64,000 nucleotides of DNA from Streptomyces melanogenes (GCF_014649795.1 NZ_BMTS01000005.1:62001-126000); one strand, 5' to 3'; shown: positions 35,451 through 45,527, counted from the first letter of the stretch. Program-made: numbers and translations. Notes: generated by a model from the letters alone, not told the origin.

Positions 35451-36218
35451 ATGGTGCTGATCGAACAGCGGGCAGGTGGAACGGCGCCCTGCGGGGTGTC
35501 GGTGGACACCGTAGCGGCGCGGATGCGGGCGCTGCGCGCGAGCCTGCCCCCCAAGGACGGTCTGGCCGTCTTCAACCGGGTCTATCTGGCGGTCACCGAG
35601 GAGATCGGCCGGTCCCTCACCCAGGGCGCGTTCGACGACCCTCGGGCCGCGGCGACGCTGGACGTGCTGTTCGCCGGGCGCTATCTGCGGGCCGTCGACG
35701 CGGTGGCGGCGGGGCTGCGGCCGCCCGCCTGCTGGCGGCCGCTGTTCCAGTACCGGCGCCACCCGGGCGTCCGCCCGCTCCAGTTCGCGCTCTGCGGCAT
35801 CAACGCCCACATCGGGCACGACCTGGCGCTCGCCGTCGTCGACAGCTGCCGCGCCCTGGGCTGCGAACCGGAGGGCCTTGAGCGGGACTTCGAACGGGTC
35901 GGCGACACGCTGGTGGCGCTGGAGGAGCGGGTGCGCGAGGAGCTGATGCCCGGGCCCGACCTGCTGGAGGTCGCGGACCCGCTCACCCACCTGCTGGCGT
36001 CGTGGAGCCTGGAGCGGGCGCGGGACGCGGCCTGGTCGTCGGCCCGGTTGCTGTGGAGGCTGCGGGAACTTCCGGACCTCTCCCGGGAGTTCAGGGAGCG
36101 GATGGACGCGGGTGTCGGCCTGGTGGGGCGGTGCCTGCTGACGCCGCACGCAGGTCCTTCTTCCGCACGAGGAGTTCACTCATGGCGATCCGGCTCGGAC
36201 TCGGCCTTCCGCAGATGA
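35451..36218 (+). CDS. DUF5995 family protein
   Basis: 255 residues, soluble and mostly helical. Family-like segments: VDTVAARMRALRASLPPKDGLAVFNRVYLAVT, FQYRRHPGVRPLQFALCGINAHIGHDLALAVV and LEERVREELMPGPDLLEVADPLTHLLASWSLERARDAAW. The conserved HIGHDLAL looks like a metal site. No function is known. It starts at an ATG 107 bases from the divergent GH6 gene. The last 37 bases overlap the start of the next gene in another frame, so the two are probably one transcript. Confidence 0.8.
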   Translation: MVLIEQRAGGTAPCGVSVDTVAARMRALRASLPPKDGLAVFNRVYLAVTEEIGRSLTQGAFDDPRAAATLDVLFAGRYLRAVDAVAAGLRPPACWRPLFQYRRHPGVRPLQFALCGINAHIGHDLALAVVDSCRALGCEPEGLERDFERVGDTLVALEERVREELMPGPDLLEVADPLTHLLASWSLERARDAAWSSARLLWRLRELPDLSREFRERMDAGVGLVGRCLLTPHAGPSSARGVHSWRSGSDSAFRR

Positions 36219-37111
36219 GGCAGTACGACATCGGCCGCGACATCCCCGCGGTCGCGCGCGCGGCCGAGGAGGTGGGCTACGAGAGCCTGTGGGTGTTCGA
36301 GCGGGTGATCTTCCCGACGCCGGCGACCCAGGGGCTGTACGGGATACCGGACCTGCCCTGGCCGGACGCGTACCGGTCGGTGGCCGACCCGCTGGTCTCG
36401 CTCACCCTCGCGGCGGCGGCCACCGAGCGGGCGCGGCTGGGCACCAGCGTGCTGGTGGCGCCGCTGCACGTGCCGTTCCAGCTGGCCCGCTCGCTCGCCT
36501 CGCTGGACGCGGCGAGCGGCGGCCGGGTCCTGGCGGGGATCGGCACGGGCTGGTCCCTCGACGAGTACGCGGCGGCGGCCGTGGCGCCGTTCGAGCGGCG
36601 CGGCAAGGTGCTCGACGAGACCCTGGACGTGTTCGCGGCGGTCTGGGGCCCGGACCCGGTCGCGTACGAGGGCGAGCTGACCACCATCGCCCCCTCCGAG
36701 GTCGGCCCCAAGCCGGCCCGGCCGATCCCGGTGTACCTCGCGGCGGCGGGCCCGAAGGCGGTGCGGCGGGTGGTGGACCGGGCGGACGGCTGGATGCCGG
36801 TGGCGCAGGGCGCGGACCAGCTGGCCGAGGGCTGGTCCGGGCTGCAGGCGCTCGCGGCCGAGCGCGGCCGGGAGCGCCCGATCGAGGTGTGCGTGCGCGT
36901 CAACGCGCGCTACACCCCGAAGCCGTACGAGAACGGCGAGCGCCCGCCGTTCGCCGGCAGCGCCGCCCAGATAGTCGAGGACCTGGTGGCCCACGCCCAC
37001 GAGGGCATAGGCGAGTTCCTGCTCGACCTCCAGGGCTCCGCGCGCGACGCGGAGGAGCTGAAGGACGTGGCGGCGGAGGTGTACGGGCTGGCGCGCGAGG
37101 CGGGGCTGTAA
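36182..37111 (+). CDS. F420-dependent LLM-class oxidoreductase (TIGR03619-like)
   Basis: 309 residues of the luciferase-like monooxygenase TIM-barrel family. MAIRLGLGLPQMRQYDIG, AEEVGYESLWVFERVIFPTP, LAAAATERARLGTSVLVAPLHVPFQLARSLASLD, GRVLAGIGTGWSLDEYAA and PIPVYLAAAGPKAVRRV are typical of actinobacterial F420-dependent oxidoreductases. Substrate unknown. The ATG at 36182 has ACGAGGAG upstream and lies inside the end of the DUF5995 gene. A long in-frame extension upstream is only the shadow of that gene. Confidence 0.88.
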   Translation: MAIRLGLGLPQMRQYDIGRDIPAVARAAEEVGYESLWVFERVIFPTPATQGLYGIPDLPWPDAYRSVADPLVSLTLAAAATERARLGTSVLVAPLHVPFQLARSLASLDAASGGRVLAGIGTGWSLDEYAAAAVAPFERRGKVLDETLDVFAAVWGPDPVAYEGELTTIAPSEVGPKPARPIPVYLAAAGPKAVRRVVDRADGWMPVAQGADQLAEGWSGLQALAAERGRERPIEVCVRVNARYTPKPYENGERPPFAGSAAQIVEDLVAHAHEGIGEFLLDLQGSARDAEELKDVAAEVYGLAREAGL

Positions 37112-37118
37112 CCGGAAA

Positions 37119-37148
37119 GGGGCCCGGGGGCAAAAGCCCCCGAGCCCC
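37119..37148. terminator. Bidirectional hairpin terminator
   Basis: GGGGCCCGGGGGC (37119-37131), AAAA, GCCCCCGAGCCCC (37136-37148): 12 of 13 pairs, between the convergent oxidoreductase and monooxygenase genes. Confidence 0.85.
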
Positions 37149-37164
37149 TCGCGATCAACAGCCG

Positions 37165-38859
37165 TCAGTCCTCCGGCAGCTCGACCGGCGCGATCTCGTC
37201 GTACAGGTCGCCCGGGCCGGGGTTGGTGGAGTCGGTGGCGCCGCCGAGGTGGTGCATGACGCCCCACACCGCGTTCAGGGCGGTCTGCACCGCGCCCTCG
37301 GCCCAGCCCGCCGTCCAGGAGATGTCGTCGCCCGCGAGGAAGATGCCCCGCTTGTCCTCGGGCAGCGAGTCCTGCATGAAGTGCGTGAACAGACGGCGCT
37401 GGTAGCGGTAGTGGCCCGGCAGGTTCGCCTTGAACGCGCCCATGAAGTAGGGCTCGTTCTCCCACGACACGGTCACCGGGTTGCCGATGATGTGCTTGCG
37501 GATGTCGACCTTCGGGTAGATCTCGCCGAGCGACTTGAGCATGACCTCCATGCGCTCGTTCGCCGACAGCGGGAGCCACTTCAGGCTGTCGTCGCACCAG
37601 GTGTAGGAGAGGCAGATGACGGCGGGCTGGTCCGGCCCGTTGTCCAGCAGGTAGGTGCCGCGCGTCATGCGGTCCGTGAGCGTCATCGACATGACGTCCC
37701 GGCCCGTCTCCTCGTCCTTGTCCAGCCAGAACGGACGGTCCACCGGAATGAAGAGCTTCGAGCTCTCCATGTAGTGGGTGCGCTCCATCGCCGTCCAGTG
37801 GTCGATCGGGAACAGCGAGTCGTCGCACTCGATCTTGGACAGCAGCATCCACGACTGCGCGGTGAAGATCGCCGCGCGGTAGGTGCGGATGTCGCCGGAG
37901 GCGTCGGTGACGGTGATGCGGTTGCCGGCCGTGCGGTGCAGCCGGGTCACCGCCGGGCGCGGGGTGCCGTCGTGCAGGGAGGACAGCGAGGTGCCCTGCG
38001 CCCAGTGGACGATCTTCTCGGGCTCGCGCTCCCACAGGCGCAGCGGCAGCTGCTGCGAGCCGCCGACGATGCCGCGGTGGTGGTCGTCCGCCTCGGTGTA
38101 GACGACGCGCAGGATCTCCAGGATGGAGTTCGGGAAGTCGGTGTCCCAGCCGCCGGTACCGAAGCCGACCTGGCCGAAGATCTCGCGCTTGCGGAAGGAC
38201 TGGAAGGCCTCGGACTTGCAGAGGTAGCCGTAGAAGGTCTCGTCGTCGAGCTTCTCGACGAGCTTGGCCCAGATCTCGCGGATGCGCGGGACGTCCCGCT
38301 CGCGCATCGCGGTGTTCATGTCCGAGAAGTCGGCGCCCTCTTCGAGGCAGGCGTTCCACGCCTCGGCGACGTCGCGGTAGATCTGCGGCAGGTCCGCGAT
38401 CGTCTCCGCGTAGTGCGTCTCGCCCTTGAGGTCGACGACCGTCGAGGGGGTGGCCTCGGCGAGCGGGTTCGGGAACGGCTCGGTGACCAGGCCGACGAGG
38501 TCGATGTAGTGCTGGAGCGCCGTCGAGGAGGGCGGGAAGCGCATCGCGCCCATCTCGGCGGTCAGACCGGCCGTGCCGGGCCCGTCGAACTCGACGGTGC
38601 GCAGCCGCCCGCCGATCTGGTCGGCCTCGTACACGACGGGCTTGAGGCCCATCTTCATCAGCTCGTACGCCGAGATGATGCCGGACAGGCCGCCGCCGAT
38701 GACGGCGACCTCGGTGCCGTGCTCGGTCGCCGGTATCTGGCCGAGCCCGGCCGGGTGGGCCAGGAAGTCGTCGTACGCGTAGGGGAAGTCCGGACCGAAC
38801 ATGGTGATCGGCGGCTGGCCGTCGGTGTGCGGGACGGCGGTGGGCACCGTGGACGTCAT
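37165..38859 (-). CDS. Flavin amino-acid 2-monooxygenase (DavB/IaaM-like)
   Basis: 564 residues. An N-terminal extension of about 48 residues precedes the FAD Rossmann motif VAVIGGGLSGIISAYEL (51-67) and GGRLRTVEF, MGAMRFPPSST; the C-terminal flavin segment is GIFLAGDDISWTAGWAEGAVQTALNAV. This is the layout of amino-acid oxidative decarboxylases (lysine, tryptophan or phenylalanine 2-monooxygenase, ~560 residues) that turn an amino acid into the shorter amide. The gene 57 bases upstream encodes a nitrilase-family amidase, the partner found with lysine 2-monooxygenase (DavB-DavA), whereas IaaM pairs with an amidase-signature enzyme. Lysine or another basic amino acid is thus my favoured substrate; aromatic ones remain possible. 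Confidence 0.85.
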   Translation of the reverse strand: MTSTVPTAVPHTDGQPPITMFGPDFPYAYDDFLAHPAGLGQIPATEHGTEVAVIGGGLSGIISAYELMKMGLKPVVYEADQIGGRLRTVEFDGPGTAGLTAEMGAMRFPPSSTALQHYIDLVGLVTEPFPNPLAEATPSTVVDLKGETHYAETIADLPQIYRDVAEAWNACLEEGADFSDMNTAMRERDVPRIREIWAKLVEKLDDETFYGYLCKSEAFQSFRKREIFGQVGFGTGGWDTDFPNSILEILRVVYTEADDHHRGIVGGSQQLPLRLWEREPEKIVHWAQGTSLSSLHDGTPRPAVTRLHRTAGNRITVTDASGDIRTYRAAIFTAQSWMLLSKIECDDSLFPIDHWTAMERTHYMESSKLFIPVDRPFWLDKDEETGRDVMSMTLTDRMTRGTYLLDNGPDQPAVICLSYTWCDDSLKWLPLSANERMEVMLKSLGEIYPKVDIRKHIIGNPVTVSWENEPYFMGAFKANLPGHYRYQRRLFTHFMQDSLPEDKRGIFLAGDDISWTAGWAEGAVQTALNAVWGVMHHLGGATDSTNPGPGDLYDEIAPVELPED

Positions 38860-38916
38860 GGGGTACGGACTCCTTGCGCGGTACGAAGGGGGGTGGGGGT
38901 GGCCGGAAGGTCCGGG

Positions 38917-39714
38917 TCAGACGAGGGAGGTGTAGAGGCCGGGGCGGCGGTCCCGCAGATACGGGTTCTCGGCGCGCGAGGCGGCCAGGAGTTCGGGGTC
39001 GGCGTCGCCGACGACCAGTTCGGCGTCGCGGCCCGCGCGGGCCCGGGCGGTGCCGTCGGGCCCGGCCAGGCAGCTCAGCCCGACGAACTCGAACTCGCCC
39101 TCGGGGCCGGTCCGGTTGACGTACGCGATGTACATCTGGTTCTCGAAGGCGCGCACCGGCACCACGGACCGGGCGACGAACTCGGCGGGGTGCATCAGCG
39201 CGGTCGGCACCAGGAGGAGGTCGGTGCCGGCCAGCGCGTGCGCCCGGACGTTCTCGGGGAACTCCACGTCGTAGCAGATCACGATCCCCAGCCGAAGCCC
39301 GTTCAGCTCGGCCTGGACGACCTGCTGGTCGCCGGGGGTGAACCGCTCCTGCTCGAAGCAGCCGAAGAGGTGGGTCTTGCGGTAGTTCGCCAGGCGCCGC
39401 CCGTCGGCGGCGACGAGCTGCGCCGCGTTGTAGACGGTCTCGCCGTCCCGCTCCGGGTAGCCGTAGAGGACCGCGAGCCCGTGGCGCACGGCGATCTCGG
39501 CGACGGCCTGCGCCGCGGGGCCGTCGGCGGCCTCGGCGAGCCTCGGCACGTCGTCCCCGATGGCGTAGCCGGTGAGGAACATCTCGGGGCAGACGAGGAG
39601 CCCGGCCCCGGTCGCCGCCGCCCGGCCCGCCGCCTCGTCCAGCACCTTCAGGTTCGCGGCCACGTCACCCGGACAGCCGGAGCTCTGAAGCAGGGCGGTG
39701 CGCAGCGGCGGCAT
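38917..39714 (-). CDS. Nitrilase-superfamily amidase (DavA-like carbon-nitrogen hydrolase)
   Basis: 265 residues, soluble, with the Glu-Lys-Cys triad in place: E44 in LVCPEMFLTGY, K113 in YRKTHLFG, C147 in GIVICYDVEFPE. Size and pairing fit 5-aminovaleramidase (DavA, about 264 residues), which hydrolyses the amide made by lysine 2-monooxygenase; other short-chain amides are possible. It is first in a two-gene unit with the monooxygenase at 37165-38859. The promoter region carries three TTGCG repeats and an ATGATTCATTGCGC block shared with the permease-lrp unit, so joint control by that Lrp protein is likely. Confidence 0.87.
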   Translation of the reverse strand: MPPLRTALLQSSGCPGDVAANLKVLDEAAGRAAATGAGLLVCPEMFLTGYAIGDDVPRLAEAADGPAAQAVAEIAVRHGLAVLYGYPERDGETVYNAAQLVAADGRRLANYRKTHLFGCFEQERFTPGDQQVVQAELNGLRLGIVICYDVEFPENVRAHALAGTDLLLVPTALMHPAEFVARSVVPVRAFENQMYIAYVNRTGPEGEFEFVGLSCLAGPDGTARARAGRDAELVVGDADPELLAASRAENPYLRDRRPGLYTSLV

Positions 39715-39797
39715 GGCAGACCTCGGGGGGCGTAAGGGGGTGAGGGGGTCGCATATGACGGTACGTTCCGGGCTTCGGCCCGGACAAGGCGCGACCG

Positions 39798-39856
39798 TTG
39801 CGCGCCGGAGGATGATTCATTGCGCGTCGGTGGCCTTCGGCGGCGATTCGTTGCGT
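39798..39856 (-). promoter_or_regulatory. TTGCG repeat cluster upstream of the amidase-monooxygenase unit
   Basis: In the 308-base gap at 39715-40022: TTGCGC at 39798, TTGCGC at 39820 inside ATGATTCATTGCGC (39812-39825), and TTGCGT at 39851, giving steps of 22 and 31 bases. The cluster lies 84-142 bases from the amidase start. The gap also holds the start region of the divergent secreted-protein gene; nothing else is recognisable. Candidate Lrp-family binding region. Confidence 0.6.
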
Positions 39857-40022
39857 CGCGTTGACGGGGCCCTTACGCCTCGGGGGGTACGCGGGGGCCC
39901 ACTCCCCCGCCGTACGGCGGAGGCGGTCCCTCCTCGGGTGCGATGCGGGGGACCCCGCCGCGGCGGGAAGCTGAGTGCGCCCGGGGGAACCGGGACACCA
40001 CGACCGCTTCGGAGGACCCGCC

Positions 40023-40589
40023 ATGAACCGTCCCGCCCTCTCCCGTCCCCGTACCCGCACCCTGGCGCTGGCCGCCACCCTGCTGATCGGGGCGGGCGCC
40101 GCCGGGTCGGCGGTGGCCTCCGACAGCGGGGCCGGGCCGGACGCGCCGCGCGAGGCGGCCGCGCTGACGGGCACCGCCAAGCTCTACCGCCCGGCCGGTG
40201 ACGACATCACTTTCTCCTTCGACGCGCATCTGGCGGCGAAGGACGTCAAGGACCCGGAGAAGGCGTTCGGCACGTTCAGCTTCCGGCACGTCTTCCCGGA
40301 CGGCCGGACCGGGACGGCCAAGGCGAAGGTCGACTGTCTGATCACCGGCGGCAAGGTCGCGGTGGTGACCGGGATCGTCACCGAGAGCGACACCCCGTTC
40401 AAGGGCAAGCGGGTCGGTGTCTCGGTCAACGACCAGGGCTCGCACGACCGGCTGGGCTACAGCTGGATCGGCTCGGAGGACGAGGCGACCAAGAAGCTGC
40501 CCAAGTGCATGAGCGCCGCGCCGTTCGAGAAGGTGAAGGCGGGCACGGGCGACTTCCACGTGCTGCCGTGGCAGGTCCCGTACGAGTAA
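40023..40589 (+). CDS. Secreted protein of unknown function
   Basis: 188 residues. Signal peptide about 1-33 (RPRTRTLALAATLLIGAGAAGSAVASDSG), then a small beta-rich domain with DDITFSFDAHLAAKDVKDPEKAFGTF, KAKVDCLITGGKVAVVTGIVTES and a second Cys in KLPKCMSAAPFE, which may form a disulphide. It resembles the repetin-like small secreted proteins of Streptomyces, whose role is unknown. The ATG follows TTCGGAGGACCCGCC. It is divergent from the amidase gene and convergent, with 7 bases between, with the Lrp gene. Confidence 0.8.
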   Translation: MNRPALSRPRTRTLALAATLLIGAGAAGSAVASDSGAGPDAPREAAALTGTAKLYRPAGDDITFSFDAHLAAKDVKDPEKAFGTFSFRHVFPDGRTGTAKAKVDCLITGGKVAVVTGIVTESDTPFKGKRVGVSVNDQGSHDRLGYSWIGSEDEATKKLPKCMSAAPFEKVKAGTGDFHVLPWQVPYE

Positions 40590-40596
40590 GGGCCGG

Positions 40597-41052
40597 TCAA
40601 GCGGGCGAGCCCGACGAGAACCGCCTCAGCAGGGGGGAGAGCACCAGGACCGACTTGGTGCGCTCCACGTACGGCTCGCCCGCGATCCGTTCGAGGACCC
40701 GCTCGAAGTGGCGCATGTCCGAGGCGAAGACCTGGACGATCGCGTCCGCCTCACCGGTGACGGTGGAGGCGGACGCGACCTCGGGGTACCGCTCGAGGCC
40801 GCGCTTGATGGCCTCGGGCGAGGTGTTGCGGCGGCAGTAGATCTCGATGAAGCCCTCGGTCTCCCAGCCGAGCGCCGCGGGGTCCACCCGGACGGTGAAT
40901 CCGGTGATGGCCCCCTCGGCGCGCAGCCGGTCCACGCGCCGCTTCACGGCGGGCGCGGACAGGCCGATCAGCGAGCCGATGTCGGCGTAGGAGCGGCGGG
41001 CGTCTTCAGCGAGCGCGTGGACGATGCGCTCGTCGAGGTCATTGAGTCGCAC
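40597..41052 (-). CDS. Lrp/AsnC family regulator linked to an amino-acid permease
   Basis: 151 residues. Winged helix-turn-helix (about 1-60: DLDERIVHALAEDARRSYADIGSLIGLSAPAVKRRVDRL) and RAM ligand domain (about 65-140). Its ATG is 10 bases after the permease stop, so both are on one transcript. A permease and its own Lrp sensor, next to an amino-acid monooxygenase/amidase unit with shared promoter motifs, suggest that this protein senses the amino acid and controls its uptake and breakdown. Distinct from the Lrp at 2816-3256. Confidence 0.93.
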   Translation of the reverse strand: MRLNDLDERIVHALAEDARRSYADIGSLIGLSAPAVKRRVDRLRAEGAITGFTVRVDPAALGWETEGFIEIYCRRNTSPEAIKRGLERYPEVASASTVTGEADAIVQVFASDMRHFERVLERIAGEPYVERTKSVLVLSPLLRRFSSGSPA

Positions 41053-41062
41053 TGCGGGTGGA

Positions 41063-42547
41063 TCACTTCTCTGCGGATGCGGTCTCCGTGGCCGTGGCCA
41101 GTCGGGAGCGGCGGATGCCGTATCCGAAGTAGATCACGAGACCGACGGCCATCCAGCCACCGAAATACTGCCAGGTGATCCCCGGCAGGTTCCACATCAG
41201 ATAGCCGCAGCTGAGGAAGCCGAGCACCGGGATCACCCAGCCGAACGGCACCCGGAAGGTGCGGTGCATCTCGGGGCGGGTGTACCGCAGCACCACCACG
41301 GCGACGTTGACCAGGGCGAAGGCGAAGAGCGTACCGATGCTGGTCGCGTTCGCCAGCTCGCCGAGCGGGATCGCGGCCGCGAGCACACCGCAGAACAGCG
41401 ACACGATGACGGTGTTCACGACCGGCGTCTTGGTGCGCGTGCTGACCTTCGCGAAGGTCTTGGGCACGAGGCCGTCGCGGGACATGGCGAAGAGGATGCG
41501 GGTCTGGCCGTACAGCACGGTCAGGACGACACTCGCGATCGCGATCACGGCGCACGCGGCGAGGAGCGTGGCCCAGAAGGACTGACCGGTGACGTCCTTC
41601 ATGATCCCGGCCAGGGCCGCCTCCGAGCCCTCGAACTCCTTCCAGGGGCGGGCGCCGATCGCGACGACCGCCACGAGGACGTACAGCGCGGTGACGATGA
41701 CCAGCGAGAGCATGATCGCCCGCGGCAGGTCGCGCTTCGGGTTCTTCGCCTCCTCACCGGCCGTGGAGGCGGCGTCGAAGCCGATGTACGAGAAGAAGAG
41801 GGTCGAGGCCGCGCCGCTGACGCCCGCGGTGCCCATCGGCATGAAGTCCGAGTAGTTGCCCGACTTGAAGCCCAGGAAGCCGATCACGCAGAACAGCACC
41901 AGCGCGGCCATCTTGACGCACACCATGATCGTGTTGGCCCGGGCCGACTCACGCGCGCCGCCGAGCAGCAGCACCATCGCGAGCACGACCACGATCAGCG
42001 CGGGAAGGTTGAAGTACCCGCCGTCGCCCGGCGGTGCGGCGATCGCGTCCGGGATGGTGACGCCTATCGTCCCGTCCAGGAACTCGTTCAGGTACTGGCC
42101 CCAGCCGACGGCCACGGCGGCGACCGAGACGCCGTACTCCAGGATCAGGCACCAGCCGCAGATCCAGGCGATGAACTCACCGAGCGTTGCGTAAGCGTAC
42201 GAGTACGAGGAGCCCGCGACCGGGATGGTGCCGGCCAGTTCGGCGTAGGCGAGGGCCGAGAACAGCGCGGTGAGACCGGCGATGATGAAGGAGATCGTGA
42301 CGGCCGGACCGGCCTCGGGGACGGCCTCGCCGAGCACGACGAAGATGCCCGTGCCGAGCGTGGCGCCGATGCTGATCATCGTGAGCTGCCACATGCCGAG
42401 GGTGCGGCGCAGAGTGCCGCCCTCGCCCTTGCCACCCTCGGCGACCAGCAGTTCTACCGGCTTACGCCGCATCAGCGGGTTGCCGGGCCGCTTCCCCTCG
42501 GTGGCCGGTGCTGCTGCGGCGGGGGGCGCTGTGCCGTGGTCCAACAC
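41063..42547 (-). CDS. APC-superfamily amino acid permease (CAT/YfnA-like)
   Basis: 494 residues, about 12 membrane helices with hydrophilic N-terminus (about 1-45). SIGATLGTGIFVVLGEAVPEAG is helix 1 with the GxG substrate site; AGSSYSYAYATLGEFIAWICGW and FFSYIGFDAASTAGEEAKNPKRDLP are hallmarks of cationic-amino-acid-transporter-like APC carriers. I start at the GTG at 42547 (VLDHGTAPP), preceded by AAGGAG with a 9-base spacing; a longer reading frame reaches 42862 but lacks family likeness and would include the TTGCGCA motifs. Followed at 10 bases by the Lrp gene. A basic-amino-acid substrate fits the family and neighbours but is inferred. Confidence 0.9.
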   Translation of the reverse strand: MLDHGTAPPAAAAPATEGKRPGNPLMRRKPVELLVAEGGKGEGGTLRRTLGMWQLTMISIGATLGTGIFVVLGEAVPEAGPAVTISFIIAGLTALFSALAYAELAGTIPVAGSSYSYAYATLGEFIAWICGWCLILEYGVSVAAVAVGWGQYLNEFLDGTIGVTIPDAIAAPPGDGGYFNLPALIVVVLAMVLLLGGARESARANTIMVCVKMAALVLFCVIGFLGFKSGNYSDFMPMGTAGVSGAASTLFFSYIGFDAASTAGEEAKNPKRDLPRAIMLSLVIVTALYVLVAVVAIGARPWKEFEGSEAALAGIMKDVTGQSFWATLLAACAVIAIASVVLTVLYGQTRILFAMSRDGLVPKTFAKVSTRTKTPVVNTVIVSLFCGVLAAAIPLGELANATSIGTLFAFALVNVAVVVLRYTRPEMHRTFRVPFGWVIPVLGFLSCGYLMWNLPGITWQYFGGWMAVGLVIYFGYGIRRSRLATATETASAEK

Positions 42548-42734
42548 TTCAGTGGGCTCCTTGTCGCTGCCTTCGGAAGCCGACGACCGCGACGGTCCGG
42601 CCGTTCCCTTGCGAGGGGGAATCCGGGCATGACTGAGCACACCGTGGCCGGTACCGCCGAGCAGGCGGTCGCCGCCACTCCACGTATGGCGAGAAGAGTA
42701 AAGGGTTCCGCTTCCCGCTCGTAATGCAGCAACC

Positions 42735-42792
42735 TTGCGCATCGGTGAATGATCATTGCGCACAAGGGCGACGGATGGGTGTTTGTTGCGCA
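42735..42792 (-). promoter_or_regulatory. TTGCGCA repeat cluster upstream of the permease-lrp unit
   Basis: In the 356-base gap at 42548-42903: TTGCGCA at 42735, 42756 and 42786 (steps 21 and 30), the middle copy inside ATGATCATTGCGCA (42749-42762). Order, steps and the ATGAT-CATTGCGC block match the cluster at 39798-39856. It lies 188-245 bases before the permease GTG, so the leader is long; no gene is seen in the rest of the gap. Confidence 0.65.
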
Positions 42793-42903
42793 TCAGCGTT
42801 CGATCCGTGCGTGAAGGGCGCTCATCGGTGTCCGTCGGCGGGGTAGGAGTGAGGTCCCGCACGTCCCTCTCCGGAGGGTTCGAAGACGATCGGTGGTGCC
42901 TGG

Positions 42904-43887
42904 GTGAACTGGCTGGATCCGGAGCCGTTTCTGCGCGGAGTCGCCTGGCGGGGCAGGTCGGGGAGGCCGCTGCGCGCCGACCCGGCCCAGCTCGGCCGAC
43001 TGCCCCTGGACGTCGTCGAACGGGCCGCGCTGCCGGTCGGCGTACGGCTGGAGTTCACCGCCGAGGGCGCGTCGGCGGTCGAGATCCGCTACCGGGCCGA
43101 GGTGCCCGCGCCGTCGCGGCCGCTCGCCCCGCTCGCCCACACCTTCGCGCTCTGGACGAGCGAGCGGCAGGTGGCCGAGACGACGGTTCCACCGGCCGGG
43201 GAAGCGGTGGTCAGGCTTCAACTGCGGCCCTGCGGAGGCCCGTTCACCGTGCATCCGCCGCAGGCCGTGGCGTCCCGGATCCTGGCCCTGCGCGGCATCG
43301 GCGGCGCCCTGCGGCCCGTGCCCGCGGGGCCGCGCTGGCTGGTCCACGGCGACTCCATCACCGAGGGCTGGTGGTCGACGCGCCCCGCCCACGCCTGGCC
43401 CGCCGCCGTCGGACGGGCGCTGGGCCTGGACACCGTCAACCTCGGTTACGCGGGGTCCGCGCGCGGCGAACTGGCCACCGCCGAACAGCTCGCGTCCCTG
43501 CCCGCCGACGTCCTGACCCTCGCGTTCGGCACCAACTGCTGGTCGGGCGTGCCGAGTTCGGCGCCGCTGCTGTACGAGACGACGCGGGCGTTCCTGGCGC
43601 TGGTGCGCCGGGGTCACCCGCGCACCCCGCTCCTGTTGCTCTCCCCGCTGCCGCACCCGGCCGCCGAACGCACCCCGAACGCCCTGGGCGCCACGCTGAG
43701 CGCCTTGCGCGCCGCGATGGAGGCCGCGGCCCGGGACCGCGTCACAGACGGCGACAACCACCTCCACGTGCTTCCTGGAGGCGACCTGGTGACTCCCGCG
43801 GACCTGGCGGACGGCTTGCACCCGAACGACGAGGGGCACAGGAAGATCGCGGGGGCGGTGGCGGAGGTGCTGCGCCCCCACGTATGA
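42904..43887 (+). CDS. SGNH/GDSL hydrolase
   Basis: 327 residues. An N-terminal beta-sandwich-like region (about 1-130) precedes an SGNH esterase domain: RWLVHGDSITEGWW (nucleophile Ser, about 145), NLGYAGSARGE, LAFGTNCWSG (Asn block) and ADGLHPNDEGHRKIA (Asp-His). No signal peptide. Probably an ester- or acetyl-hydrolase acting on a sugar or lipid ester; the substrate is unknown. The GTG start gives VNWLDPEPFLRG and has only a weak upstream purine run. Followed at once by a strong terminator. Confidence 0.87.
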   Translation: MNWLDPEPFLRGVAWRGRSGRPLRADPAQLGRLPLDVVERAALPVGVRLEFTAEGASAVEIRYRAEVPAPSRPLAPLAHTFALWTSERQVAETTVPPAGEAVVRLQLRPCGGPFTVHPPQAVASRILALRGIGGALRPVPAGPRWLVHGDSITEGWWSTRPAHAWPAAVGRALGLDTVNLGYAGSARGELATAEQLASLPADVLTLAFGTNCWSGVPSSAPLLYETTRAFLALVRRGHPRTPLLLLSPLPHPAAERTPNALGATLSALRAAMEAAARDRVTDGDNHLHVLPGGDLVTPADLADGLHPNDEGHRKIAGAVAEVLRPHV

Positions 43888-43888
43888 C

Positions 43889-43919
43889 GAAGGCCCCCGC
43901 GCAAAGCGCGGGGGCCTTC
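43889..43919. terminator. Strong hairpin terminator
   Basis: Perfect 14-bp arms GAAGGCCCCCGCGC (43889-43902) and GCGCGGGGGCCTTC (43906-43919) around AAA, just after the SGNH hydrolase stop. Confidence 0.9.
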
Positions 43920-43920
43920 A

Positions 43921-43970
43921 CCTAAGGGCGCGGGGAACTGCGCGACCAGCCACATACGGCCCGCAGACGA
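43921..43970 (+). repeat. Dispersed intergenic repeat, copy 2
   Basis: Core GGGCGCGGGGAACTGCGCG, then ACCAGCC, six to eight variable bases, and CCGCAGACGA. Same element as inside 16954-17142 and at 50479-50527. It lies between the SGNH and guaB1 ends. Confidence 0.8.
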
Positions 43971-43979
43971 CCCCCGGAC

Positions 43980-45527
<1,548 letters not shown>

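Noticed and set aside
36289..39735. Very long open frame (over 1100 codons) on the plus strand opposite the monooxygenase and amidase genes
   Set aside because: Arg/Gly/Val-rich shadow of the real genes caused by high GC; no domain, and the opposite-strand proteins have full catalytic motifs.
41024..42724. 566-codon frame antisense to the permease gene
   Set aside because: Low-complexity Asp/Glu/His/Arg composition typical of the complementary strand of a membrane-protein gene.
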